Source: Brevibacterium sp. 'Marine'
GTDB lineage: Bacteria > Actinomycetota > Actinomycetes > Actinomycetales > Brevibacteriaceae
Length of the DNA: 64,000 nucleotides
Direction of reading: 5' to 3'
Assembly: GCF_012844365.1 (NCBI RefSeq)
Contig: NZ_CP051626.1
Span: 310,001-374,000, forward strand
In this document: in pieces, positions 43,664 through 52,121 of the stretch
Numbering within the stretch: position 1 is the first letter of the stretch
Layout: every line of letters starts with the position of its first letter
Translations under genes and position numbers: made by a program
The notes under the pieces: model-generated
The model's input: the letters and a program-made list of their open reading frames with translations, nothing else
The model's database searches: none
What the model was told of the DNA's origin: nothing

Positions 43664-44331
43664 CTACGATTTTTCCAGTGCTTTGAGCATGTCCTCGACG
43701 GCCTTGGGTGCTTCCGGTATGAACGTGATGTCCTGCCCACCGACTCGCCCGGTGAACTCCCGCAATGGCCGCAGACTCGTGATGATCTTCTTCAGCGACG
43801 CGCCCCGGTCGCGTCTTGCATGAACCTCGATACGGCCAACGCCGTGAACACGACCGTCAAGTGCGCCTCGATTGCGTCCCTGGTCCGGTGAAAGATCGGC
43901 CGGGCTCTCAAGTCGGTCTTCGACATCCGAAAAGACTGCTCGACGTGCCACAGGTCGTGATAGCTTCCGATGACCTCGGTCGCTGGCATGGTCCCGACGG
44001 GAATGTTCGTCACGTAGCCTTTGAACCCCGTCAGCTTCATCGCCCGCTCATACGCCTTCTCATCGAAGGCTTTCTCCTCATCAGTGACCTTCACAAACCG
44101 CGCCTTCTTCGCTGGCTTGTCACCATCGATGATCGCCAGTGCGCGGTTGCGCTGCAGGTTCAGCGTCTGCTCATCACGCATCGCCCGTTTCCGCCGGTAC
44201 TGCCACACCACTCGCCACGCATCCGGATGCTCCGCAGCCGACCACACGGGTTCGCGTCGCTTCTTCACCCGGTCAGGATCGAGTCGCTTCACACCTTTCG
44301 GAGTGTGTAGGGAAGGTGCATTCGATAGCAC
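43664..44331 (-). pseudogene. IS1634-type (IS4 group) transposase, 5'-truncated and frameshifted
   Basis: The C-terminal part of a DDE transposase: HVEQSFRMSKTDLRARPIFHRTRDAIEAHLTVVFTALAVSRF contains the catalytic Glu region with the YREK-like pattern. The frame breaks after MQDATG near 43800; two extra bases shift it, and the expected ending ASLKKIITSLRPLREFTG continues in another frame to 43664. The N-terminal half is absent: the reading frame stops at 44331, directly where the IS21-type end (TGTGGACTGAACC) begins, so the IS21 insertion probably cut it. Confidence 0.7.
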
Positions 44332-44352
44332 CTGTGGACTGAACCGGTAGCA

Positions 44353-44396
44353 GGAGCGCGGGGACCTGGTAGCACTAATCCGGTGCCCCGCGCTCC
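44353..44396 (-). terminator. Terminator of the IS21 remnant
   Basis: GGAGCGCGGGG (44353-44363) and CCCCGCGCTCC (44386-44396): 11 perfect pairs, 22-base loop, 10 bases after the istB stop on the minus strand. Confidence 0.6.
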
Positions 44397-44406
44397 AAGC
44401 TTACGA

Positions 44407-45180
44407 TCACGCCGGACTATTCTCCTCGGGTTGCTGTCGAGTCTTCTTACGCATATTCGGGCCATCGAGTTGGACGATCTCGCTGACGGAAACGAGCCGG
44501 CTGAGAATCGATTCAGCGATGACTGCGTCGTGGAGTGATTTGTACCAGTCGACGGGGTCGAATTGAGACGTCACGATCGTGGCTCCCTTGCCTTCTCTGC
44601 TGGCAAGGATGTTCAGTATCTTGGCAGTCGTATCCATCGTGATCGGTGTCGTGAGGAAGTCATCGAGGACGAGGACATCGCAGGCTCGCAGACTATCGAG
44701 GAACCGTAATCCTCCCGGATCAGATGGCTGGTAGACCGCCAGCCGATTCCCCAGATCATCTAGCCGCCAGTAGGCGACGGTGTAGTCCTTCCGGCATGCA
44801 GCGTTGACCAGCGCCTGGGCGAGATAGGACTTGCCCACACTGGTTTTGCCGAGGATGACGACGTTCGTGGCATTGTCGATCCAGGCACAGGAGGCGAGCC
44901 GATCGACGACGTCGCGGGTCAGCGTCCGGTCAGGCAGGTACCGGATGTCTTCGACACATGCAGCGGGGTTCGGGGTATGAGAGGCCTTAAGGAGTTTGTG
45001 GACGCGGCGTTCTGCCCGGGCAGCGAGCTCGATATCGAGGGCATGGTGGATCTTGGCTGAGAACGTCCAGTCGTCGTAGTCGGAATCGTTGGCGATATCG
45101 ATCACGGCTTGCCCGAACGCGGTCATCCGCAGCTGGGTGAAGACAGCCATGTCATCAGTGGTGAGGTGGTGGTCAGACAT
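44407..45180 (-). CDS. istB: IstB-like ATPase of IS21 family
   Basis: 257 residues, full length. AAA+ ATPase with Walker A GKTSVGKSYLA and Walker B CDVLVLDDFLT, plus the sensor region ATIVTSQFDPVDW. In IS21 elements IstB binds DNA and stimulates the IstA transposase and target choice. It lies 13 bases downstream of the istA remnant on the minus strand. Without a full IstA it has no partner here. Confidence 0.9.
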   Translation of the reverse strand: MSDHHLTTDDMAVFTQLRMTAFGQAVIDIANDSDYDDWTFSAKIHHALDIELAARAERRVHKLLKASHTPNPAACVEDIRYLPDRTLTRDVVDRLASCAWIDNATNVVILGKTSVGKSYLAQALVNAACRKDYTVAYWRLDDLGNRLAVYQPSDPGGLRFLDSLRACDVLVLDDFLTTPITMDTTAKILNILASREGKGATIVTSQFDPVDWYKSLHDAVIAESILSRLVSVSEIVQLDGPNMRKKTRQQPEENSPA

Positions 45181-45193
45181 TGGTGGGGTCCTT

Positions 45194-45706
45194 TCAGGCT
45201 TCCTCGTCGTTGGTCAGCGTGGTCAGGCGGAATTGATCAACACCAGTCAGATGAGCTCTGCTGGTATCCCGTGAGACTGCAGGCGCTGGTGCCTGGGCAG
45301 GTGGGACTGTCGTCGGGCGCTGTTTGGCTTGGGCGCGGATGGCAGTGAGCTGATGCTTGACCGCGGTGTAGCTGATCGAACGGCGCTGATCAGTGCATAG
45401 TGGATGAAGGTGGGCGATGCGGCGCATCGCCAACCCCGGCAGGTAAGCGACCGTGATGGACTCGGCTTGGGCGACCGCGACCGACAGGGCCCCGATTGTG
45501 GCGGGCTGATCAACGATGACGAGCAGTGTTCCGTGCTTGCGCAGCCGGTCAAGCAAAGCCCGGAGTTTCGTTTCGTTTTGCGGCAGTGCCTTCGACAGGA
45601 GTTGTTTGCCGTCGCGGTCGAGTGCGACGGCGTGGTGGTTGTGTTTGCCGATATCGATGCCGATGAATACGTCGATGTCAGCGTGGTTGGTGATCATGTC
45701 ATTCAT
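45194..45706 (-). pseudogene. Chimeric frame: IS110 transposase N-terminus fused to IstA C-terminus
   Basis: 170 codons. Residues 11-98 are an IS110-type DEDD domain start (DVFIGIDIGKHNHHAVALDRDG, VIVDQPATIGAL, VAYLPGLAMRRIAHLH). Exactly where the TDARDA motif with the last two acidic residues should follow, the sequence changes to a Pro/Ala/Gln/Arg-rich tail (KHQLTAIRAQAKQRPTT...) like the end of IstA, and stops 13 bases before istB. A deletion has joined two insertion sequences in frame near 45405. The catalytic Ser domain of IS110 is absent. Confidence 0.65.
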
Positions 45707-45966
45707 CTTCTTCGACTCATGTGACCGGATATTTGGTTGTGGTTCGGCTGGCCGGTGGTGCTGTGGCTCCTGGGTTCGGCATCCACGTTACGGTCGGGCT
45801 CAAGGCATGTGTTCTGCCAGTGGTTCTGGCCCCTATCAGCGATTTCCCTGGTGCCCTCGGATCCCGGTGACTACACCTCCCGGATCATGGTGACTGGGGG
45901 CATCAATCATGCCGGGGTCCTCAGGCCAGCGACCCCTTCTATCCTGACGGATGGCGGGGCTACTTA
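45707..45966 (-). ncRNA. Non-coding end of IS110 remnant, possible bridge-RNA region
   Basis: About 260 gene-free bases upstream of the IS110-type frame. Elements of the IS110 group encode their guide (bridge or seek) RNA in this position. Two consecutive stem-loops are visible: GGCAT-CAATC-ATGCC (45898-45912) and GGGGTC-N11-GACCCC (45914-45936). Assignment rests on position and these stems only. The remaining 120 bases up to vsr are lower-GC and show no gene. Confidence 0.35.
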
Positions 45967-46089
45967 AAAAGTAACGGGGGCGTTAGAGTCGGCTTGTAAA
46001 TTTCACGATTTGCGGGACTGCAGTGCTGGGTGATTTTTACTTACTACCAATTATCTTGACGTGAGCTGTTGTGCCCTCGAGGACGGTGT

Positions 46090-46551
46090 TCAATTTCGAG
46101 ACGGTTGGCCCTTGTGTCTATCCGTGCTTGTGCTATTTAGCGTATTCTCGATTATAGAGACTATTGACTCAATGCTCTCATGTTCCCAGAATCGGAGGAC
46201 TATCCAGCCGTCTTCCTTGAGCAATTGATTTGTCTCTAAGTCTCGTGCTTGGTTTCTTGTGATCTTGTCTTTCCAATATTGGCGGTTTGCCTTTGGCAGG
46301 ACAAAATGGTCTTTGCATCCGTGCCAGAAGCAGCCGTCAATTTGAATAGCCAGACGGTGGCGGGTGAAGGCAATATCGACCGTACGGCGTTTGTCATTTT
46401 GGAGGGCGTGAAATTCAATCCGAAAGCGCCAGCCGCGGCGATGGAGAGCACGTCTTACCGCGATTTCGGGCTTTGTATCTCGCGAACGATTTGCTTTCAT
46501 GGCTAGTCGTGCTTGCTCTGTTGTTGCCCAGGAACTAGGTGTCGAGTTCAT
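46090..46551 (-). CDS. vsr: Very short patch repair (Vsr) endonuclease
   Basis: 153 residues. Vsr pattern throughout: MKANRSRDTKPEIAVRRALHRRGWRFR, VDIAFTRHRLAIQIDGCFWHGC, YWKDKITRNQARD and GWIVLRFWEHE. Asp59 in VDIAF corresponds to the metal-binding Asp of the Vsr active site, with further Cys and His residues for the structural zinc. Vsr nicks at T:G mismatches that arise when 5-methylcytosine deaminates, so it partners the C5 methyltransferase 2.5 kb away; insertion sequences now separate them. Low GC, like the rest of the island. Confidence 0.92.
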   Translation of the reverse strand: MNSTPSSWATTEQARLAMKANRSRDTKPEIAVRRALHRRGWRFRIEFHALQNDKRRTVDIAFTRHRLAIQIDGCFWHGCKDHFVLPKANRQYWKDKITRNQARDLETNQLLKEDGWIVLRFWEHESIESIVSIIENTLNSTSTDRHKGQPSRN

Positions 46552-46568
46552 CTTTGAATTGTGACTTG

Positions 46569-47636
46569 CTAGTCAAGGGAACGGTGACTTTCGAACTTGG
46601 AAGTTGGAAGCGCTAGGGTCTCCCACGCAAACGTCGCGATCCAATGCGACGAAACGTACTCGTCTGAGACAGCGGCGCCGAGTCCTGGTGCCATCAACGA
46701 ATCGACTCGGGTGAGCATGCCCTTGGCCTGGGTCAGAAGCTCGTCATGACCGGACTTTTCCGCGTTCGCCTCTAACTTCGAGGCCAATCGCATCACCGAT
46801 GCCGCGACCGAGAGTCCCAAACCGTAAAGATGGCTCTGCTGACCGTCGGTCGGGTCGAGGACCTTCACGGGTGTGAGCGCTGGTGATTCGGGAGACAGAT
46901 CCGAAAGGAACTCAGGCAGCCATGTTGCCAACTCGTCCTCGGTGAGCACTTCGGCCATGAGGTCCGCCTCGCACAAGCCGGGGGAGAGGAAGTCGTGACC
47001 GCTGCGCTCCTGACTGAAGTTCCAGGCGGCGTCCTCGGCGAAGAACCGACGAGCCGCTCCGGCGATGACGTCAACAACATCATGCCGGCCTGCAGCACGA
47101 GCACCGATGAGGATTCGGCGCAGCCCGAAGGCTGTATTCGAGTGCACCCCATGGCGAACCGGCGCGGCCACCTTAGGCAGCCACGTCGATGCAAGATCGA
47201 ACACCGTATCCGCGAGCACTTGAGTGTTCGCGCCTAGTTCACGTAGCTCGTCGATATTGCTGGCATTGAGGACCCGATTGAGTTCGACCGCCCACGCCCA
47301 GCCATACGGCCGCTCCCACGAAGGATTCTCACGGAGGAAAGCCGCCTCGGCGAGCATATTCTCCTCGCTCAGGTGTGAAGAGAGAACTTCAACCGCACGT
47401 TCGCTCCAACTGGCTCTTTGAGCCTCCTTGGTCTCCAGCAGCGACGCCAATAGGTAGTGCATGTGCACGCTCGAGTGCCAGTCATAGGAATTCCCGAATG
47501 CCGGATGCTTCTCCACCGCGGGCACGATGTCGGCCAAACTCCGCGCCAGATGATGGGAGGCGAACGGATACTCACGGGTGATGTTGCTCAGCGCCACCTC
47601 GGCGAAGGGGTGCACGAAATCTGCAGGTTGCGACAT
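46569..47636 (-). CDS. DUF2891 family protein
   Basis: 355 residues, all-helical, with the family pattern FAEVALSNITREYPFASHHL near the start, then WHSSVHMHYLL, GWAWAVELNRVL, HSNTAFGLRRIL and a final SSHWIATFAWETLAL. His and Trp/Tyr residues line what looks like an (alpha/alpha) toroid similar to glycan-active enzymes, but no reaction is established. A decayed second copy lies at 51390-51683 on the same strand, on the other side of the BCCT/HAL-like pair. Confidence 0.85.
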   Translation of the reverse strand: MSQPADFVHPFAEVALSNITREYPFASHHLARSLADIVPAVEKHPAFGNSYDWHSSVHMHYLLASLLETKEAQRASWSERAVEVLSSHLSEENMLAEAAFLRENPSWERPYGWAWAVELNRVLNASNIDELRELGANTQVLADTVFDLASTWLPKVAAPVRHGVHSNTAFGLRRILIGARAAGRHDVVDVIAGAARRFFAEDAAWNFSQERSGHDFLSPGLCEADLMAEVLTEDELATWLPEFLSDLSPESPALTPVKVLDPTDGQQSHLYGLGLSVAASVMRLASKLEANAEKSGHDELLTQAKGMLTRVDSLMAPGLGAAVSDEYVSSHWIATFAWETLALPTSKFESHRSLD

Positions 47637-48145
47637 GGATCCTCATCGGCTCGGGGTCTCCACATTACCCGCAATCAGTGCGGCTCAGTGATCCCCTTGC
47701 CTACACTGCGTCCGGTCGACTGCCCGTCCTCCACCACATGTTCGCCGCTGCCGAGGACGCCGTCGATTCCGCGCGGAGCCAGCGTTGGTTGAGTGTGAAT
47801 GTGGCATTGTCCGTGGCTTTCTCCGGATCGAACAGCACTATGCCAGCAATATGACCGAACAGCCTTTCTGTCCCTCCGTCATGCACCCAAGGCGGCAGGA
47901 GCGTGGAGAGTATTAGGCTCGAAACCTTATGCGGACTTTAAGAACGGCTATAGCTTGTCCGACATGTCGGACATAATTCTGCGTCGATGGATTGTAAGCC
48001 AGATAGTGACCTGCCAGCATGGCCGGAGGCCTTTCCAGCACCACTGTTCGCATCAGCAACTGAGTGACCAAGGACGGTACAGAACTGCTGCCATCCCGGT
48101 GCTGACGATTGGTCGCAATTGATGGACAATCCACCGGAGTCAATG
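47637..48145. other. 509-base upstream region of the BCCT gene
   Basis: No gene that I can support. The central feature is the perfect palindrome described separately (47956-47973). The remainder is mixed-composition sequence without clear hairpins. Frames of about 100 codons across it have Cys/His/Arg-rich, non-protein-like translations. Confidence 0.4.
47956..47973. promoter_or_regulatory. Perfect 18-base palindromic operator upstream of BCCT/HAL-like genes
   Basis: TGTCCGACATGTCGGACA is fully symmetrical and can be read as two abutting TGTCsGACA boxes, the kind of site bound by FCD-type GntR regulators. It lies 173 bases before the BCCT start. No regulator gene is next to it in this window. 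Confidence 0.5.
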
Positions 48146-49729
48146 ATGAACAATAAGAAATTGCGGTGGGGAGTGTTCGCCCCGATGGCGGTCCTCCTGG
48201 TCGCCACCGCGGTCCTGGGTATCGCAGCCCCTCAATGGTTCTACAACATACAGTCGGCAGTGGTGGGATTCGCCTTCACAAACTTCGGCTGGCTATTCAG
48301 TTTGACCGTGTTCGTATTGATCTTCGTCTGTCTGTATGTGGGCTTTTCGAAGTACGGAAAGATAAGAATTGGTGGCGACGAGGCCAAACCGACTTTGTCG
48401 AAATGGCAATGGTTCGCGATCTCTCTGACCAGCGGCATCGGCACCGGAATCCTGTTCTGGGGGACGGCTGAACCGCTGACCCATTTCATGGACCCGCCGA
48501 ATGCGCTCGGGCTGGAGCCAGGATCGGAGCAGGCAGCAACCTTTTCGATTGCGGCCGTGACGATGCAGTGGACGGTCGCCCCATATGCCTTGTATGTCAT
48601 CTGCGGAATCGCAATCGGATACGCACATTACAACAAGGGCATGCCCTACGCAGTCAGCTCTGCGCTGTACCCCATCTTCGGAAGGCGGGCACTTGGGGGC
48701 CTCGGAACCGTCGTCGACAATGTCTGCATGTTCGCCATTGCGGGTGCCATGTCTGCGATCCTTGGGGAAGGGGTGCTGCAGATCGGCAGCGGCGTTTCGC
48801 ACTATACGGACATCGTCAATGGCCCCACTCTGTGGGCGGCTATCGCCATTCTCATCACCATTACCTACATTCTGTCGAGCTACACCGGCCTCCAAAAAGG
48901 AATCAAGTTCCTCGCGGAGCAGAACACCCGGCTTTTCCTCTTGCTTCTGGTCTTCGTGCTTGTAGTGGGTCCGACCGCCTACATCATGACCATTGGTACG
49001 CAAGGCACCGGAAAGTACCTTTCTGACTTCGCGGAGATGCATCTGTGGTTCAGCCCAATGGACGGCGAATCATGGCCCCGGGATTGGCCGATCTTCGAAT
49101 GGGCTCTCTGGGGTGCCAACGCCCCTTTAATCGGAATGTTCATCGCTCGAGTGTCATATGGTCGCACGATCCGTGAGTTCGTCACGATCAACCTTCTGCT
49201 GCCGGCCGCATTCGGAGCTTTCTGGTTCTGGGTGTTCGGCGGTGCGGCCATGTACTTCGATTGGAAGGGAGATGGCAAGCTTTGGGACATCATCAACGGT
49301 GAGGGCGGTGTGCCGCTGTCATTGTTCGCATTCTTGGACGAGCTTCCGCTGTCACTGCTCTTCGGCACCCTCATGTTGATTGCGATCTTCATTTCGTTCA
49401 CCACCCTGGCAGATTCGCTGACCACGACCATGTCGTCATTGACCACAACCGGCAACGATCTCAAGAATCCGGAGCCCCCGGCCATGGTGAAGATGTTCTG
49501 GGGTGGATTGATCGGCCTTTTGGCAGTTCTCACTGTGACGGCCGGTACCGGAGGAGAGATTTCGGGCATCGACGCAGTCAAACAGACTGCGACCTTAGCA
49601 GGATTCCCGGTCTTATTCCTGATCATCCTCATTTCGTTCTGCGCCGCTAAATACCTTCGCTCGGATGCGAAGGTTATAGATGCTGTCGAGGAAGATGACA
49701 GGTCCGAAACATCTCAACTGGAGAGTTGA
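48146..49729 (+). CDS. BCCT family transporter (betaine/carnitine/choline type)
   Basis: 527 residues from ATG 48146, preferred because GGAG lies seven bases upstream (ATGs at 48122 and 48143 are possible). Twelve helices; ISLTSGIGTGILFWGTAEPLTHF and the signature segment WPIFEWALWGANAPLIGMFIARVSYGRTIREF identify BCCT. These carriers import quaternary ammonium compounds with Na+ or H+ or by exchange. The next gene, 52 bases downstream, is an MIO-less HAL-family protein, so the cargo may be an aromatic trimethylammonium betaine (inference). Confidence 0.9.
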   Translation: MNNKKLRWGVFAPMAVLLVATAVLGIAAPQWFYNIQSAVVGFAFTNFGWLFSLTVFVLIFVCLYVGFSKYGKIRIGGDEAKPTLSKWQWFAISLTSGIGTGILFWGTAEPLTHFMDPPNALGLEPGSEQAATFSIAAVTMQWTVAPYALYVICGIAIGYAHYNKGMPYAVSSALYPIFGRRALGGLGTVVDNVCMFAIAGAMSAILGEGVLQIGSGVSHYTDIVNGPTLWAAIAILITITYILSSYTGLQKGIKFLAEQNTRLFLLLLVFVLVVGPTAYIMTIGTQGTGKYLSDFAEMHLWFSPMDGESWPRDWPIFEWALWGANAPLIGMFIARVSYGRTIREFVTINLLLPAAFGAFWFWVFGGAAMYFDWKGDGKLWDIINGEGGVPLSLFAFLDELPLSLLFGTLMLIAIFISFTTLADSLTTTMSSLTTTGNDLKNPEPPAMVKMFWGGLIGLLAVLTVTAGTGGEISGIDAVKQTATLAGFPVLFLIILISFCAAKYLRSDAKVIDAVEEDDRSETSQLES

Positions 49730-49781
49730 TTCGGTTCACGTTTTCGTCGTGATACCCATAGCAGTCGTAAAGGCATTTTGA

Positions 49782-51329
49782 GTGAAGGAGCACGAAATCA
49801 ACTCGCAAGAATATGTGACCATCAGACCAGATGGGTTCGGTGTCGATGACCTGCATCGTATCGCTCGACGTCGTCACCATGTGTACATTTCTGACGATTC
49901 GCGCAGAGAGATTCGGGAGTCCCGGCGAGTCGTCGACGATCTGCTGCGCCAGAACGCAATTGTCTATGGAATTACGACCGGTGTCGGCGATAACAGTAAG
50001 ATCCGAATCGGCCCCGAAGAATCTGCTCAGCTGCAGCTGAGTCTTGTCCGCAGTCACGCCAGTGGAGTGGGCGAGCCTCTCTCCGCCGACGAAACACGTG
50101 CCGTAATGGCCATGATGGTCAGGAACCTATCGCTGGGGTACTCCGGGATCAGGGAAGAAGTCGTGGACTTGCTTCTCAATATGTTGAATGGGGATGTATT
50201 ACCGCGAGTCCCTCGAAAGGGCTCGCTCGGGTACCTGTCGTACCAGGCTCACATCGCGTCTGTTCTGATCGGTGAAGGGGTCGCCAGGGTGGACGGGGCA
50301 GAGCTCCCTGGCGCCGAGGCACTCGAACGGCGAGGGCTGAGACCGATTGCCTTGCAAGCGAAAGAGGGGCTGAGCCTGCTGAACGGCACCTGCGACATGG
50401 TCGCGCTCGGAGGGCTTGCCGTCCATGATGCCCTGTCGCTTCTGAAATCGGCCGACATCTCAAGCGCCGTCTCTGTCGAAGGGCTTCGCGGGAATCTCAC
50501 CGCGTTCGACGCTCGCATAGGCGCGGTGAAGAAGCACAAGGGCGTCGGAGCTACGGCCGCGAATTTGCGAACAATGTTAGCGGGAAGCAGCTTGGGCGAA
50601 GCGAATTCGCAGGACAAGGTGCAAGACGCATTGAGCGTGAGGTCTATCCCGCAGGTCCACGGCGCTGCTAAGGACATGACTCGATTCGTCAAGTCTGTGA
50701 TCGAGGACGAAATGAACTCAGCGACCGATAACCCATTGGTATTCACTGAGGACGAGATGTCTCTGTCGTCGTCGAACTGTCATGGTGAGTCAGTGGCGAT
50801 GGCTTTGGACTTGCTCGCTATAGCTCTCACAGAGCTGTCCAGTATTTCGGAGCGGCGAACATTCAGGCTGACATCTGCGCATCACAGTGGGCTTCCTCCA
50901 TTCTTATCACCGAACCCGGGGACTGATTCGGGGTACATGATTCCTCAGTACACTGCTGCTGCCTTAGTCTCTGATAACAAGCGGTTGGCACAGCCTGCCT
51001 CAGTGGATTCCATCCCGTCGGCAGCAGGTCAAGAGGACCACGTGAGCATGGGCACCTCTTCCGCGCTCAAGAGTCTGGAAGTGGTCGAGAACGTTTCTCA
51101 GGTGATCGCCATCGAGCTTCTGTGCGCTTGCCAGGCAGTGGAGTTCATTTCTTCTGACTCCATCGGTCGAGGCGTGGCTGCTGCTTACGACTCGATTCGC
51201 GCGATAGTTCCGAGGCTCAAGAACGATCGACCGGTTCACAGCGATATCGAGGCGATACATTCAATGATCGTCAGTGAAGAGATCGTCGATGCTGTGGAGC
51301 TGGTCGGGAGCACTTTGCGCACGGTCTGA
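49782..51329 (+). CDS. HAL/PAL-superfamily lyase lacking the MIO triad
   Basis: 515 residues from GTG 49782 (AAAGG upstream). Family features are intact: catalytic Tyr62 in VYGITTGVG, SLVRSHASGVGEPL, KEGLSLLNGT, NSATDNPLVF, NCHGESVAMA and the long block IPQYTAAALVSDNKRLAQPAS with QEDHVSMG. The MIO-forming Ala-Ser-Gly of GSVGASGDLAPLAH is replaced: here residues 147-157 read GSLGYLSYQAH. Without MIO it cannot act as a normal ammonia-lyase. Ergothionase, which eliminates trimethylamine from ergothioneine, is a known relative without MIO chemistry as I recall. Paired with BCCT, elimination of trimethylamine from an aromatic betaine is the best hypothesis. Confidence 0.8.
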   Translation: MKEHEINSQEYVTIRPDGFGVDDLHRIARRRHHVYISDDSRREIRESRRVVDDLLRQNAIVYGITTGVGDNSKIRIGPEESAQLQLSLVRSHASGVGEPLSADETRAVMAMMVRNLSLGYSGIREEVVDLLLNMLNGDVLPRVPRKGSLGYLSYQAHIASVLIGEGVARVDGAELPGAEALERRGLRPIALQAKEGLSLLNGTCDMVALGGLAVHDALSLLKSADISSAVSVEGLRGNLTAFDARIGAVKKHKGVGATAANLRTMLAGSSLGEANSQDKVQDALSVRSIPQVHGAAKDMTRFVKSVIEDEMNSATDNPLVFTEDEMSLSSSNCHGESVAMALDLLAIALTELSSISERRTFRLTSAHHSGLPPFLSPNPGTDSGYMIPQYTAAALVSDNKRLAQPASVDSIPSAAGQEDHVSMGTSSALKSLEVVENVSQVIAIELLCACQAVEFISSDSIGRGVAAAYDSIRAIVPRLKNDRPVHSDIEAIHSMIVSEEIVDAVELVGSTLRTV

Positions 51330-51389
51330 TTCACATCGCGGCTGAGACACGGAGCTACCCTGTCTCCCGGGCGAATGTCCCACTGAGGT

Positions 51390-51683
51390 ATTCGTTCCAG
51401 GTGATATGAGGACGTCGACTCGAGTCACCACTCTCTTCGTTTGGTTGGCAAAATCACCACCGTCGTGATCCTCTCTGATGTGCTGCAACTGCGGTGCCAA
51501 TCTCGTGACTGATGTTGGCGCCGACAGCCCCCAGACCGGAAAGGCAACTCTGGGTGGTACAAAGCCGGCGAAATTCTTGATCACATGATGGGCCGCAAAC
51601 GGGTAGTCACGCGTGATGTTGACCAAGCCCTGCACAGCGAATGAACGAATGAATTCTTCGAGGAGGTCAAGGATCATCTTCAA
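51390..51683 (-). pseudogene. Decayed DUF2891 gene copy
   Basis: On the minus strand, residues FIRSFAVQGLVNITRDYPFAAHHVIKNFAGFVP align with the start of the intact DUF2891 protein encoded at 46569-47636 (FVHPFAEVALSNITREYPFASHHLARSLADIVP). A later piece, ANQTKRVVTRVDVLISPG, aligns with its C-terminal LTQAKGMLTRVDSLMAPG. Everything between is deleted. The rest of the gap 51330-51772 shows no other gene. Confidence 0.6.
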
Positions 51684-51772
51684 CAGGTGGATGTCCCATC
51701 TATTCGGACGGACCTCGAGGACCGCTAGGCTGGAAGTGCGGCGAATAGAGCGCGGGAAGAAGGGAAGCTGCG

Positions 51773-52096
51773 GTGTCCGAGGTCCGAGTCTATGGCAAGA
51801 TCGTCGACGATCACACCAGGTGCGTTCACTACGCCACCGAACTCGACATCATCGCGATCCGCTTCGCCTGCTGTGACCGCTACTATCCGTGCCACCTGTG
51901 CCACTCGGAGACGGCGGACCATCCCGCACAGCAGTGGCCACGCGAGCAGTGGGATCGTCCTGCGATTTTGTGCGGGAACTGTTGGACCGAACTGACGATC
52001 ACTGCCTACAAAGCAACCGATGAATGCCCGGAATGCGCCGCGAACTTCAACCCACGCTGCGCGGCGCATTCGGATCTCTATTTTGCCGGTCAGTGA
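51773..52096 (+). CDS. CHY zinc-finger protein
   Basis: 107 residues from GTG 51773. Cys/His pattern of CHY zinc fingers: CVHY, then FACCDRYYPCHLCHSETADHP, LCGNCWTEL, ECPECAANFNPRCAAH. About eight Cys and several His could hold two or three zinc ions. In bacteria these small cytoplasmic proteins are of unknown function (in eukaryotes they are part of ubiquitin ligases). Transcribed convergently to the amine oxidase operon. Confidence 0.82.
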   Translation: MSEVRVYGKIVDDHTRCVHYATELDIIAIRFACCDRYYPCHLCHSETADHPAQQWPREQWDRPAILCGNCWTELTITAYKATDECPECAANFNPRCAAHSDLYFAGQ

Positions 52097-52121
52097 AGAA
52101 CCCCGGCGGTGACGATTCCGC

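Larger units (their letters stand above)
44332..45405 (-). mobile_element. IS21-type element remnant (istB plus 3' end of istA)
   Basis: Starts at TGTGGACTGAACCGG (44332), a likely terminal repeat, contains a hairpin terminator and istB, and upstream of istB the last part of istA (QLTAIRAQAKQRPTT...). The 5' part of istA and the left end are missing because the sequence joins an IS110-type gene near 45405. Unable to transpose on its own. Confidence 0.55.

Noticed and set aside
47799..48122. A 107-codon gene upstream of the BCCT transporter
   Set aside because: Translation is rich in Cys, His, Arg and Trp with no motif, and the frame runs through the operator palindrome and into the transporter start.
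49782..51329. Ordinary histidine ammonia-lyase (hutH)
   Set aside because: The Ala-Ser-Gly triad that forms MIO is missing and no other histidine utilisation genes are nearby.
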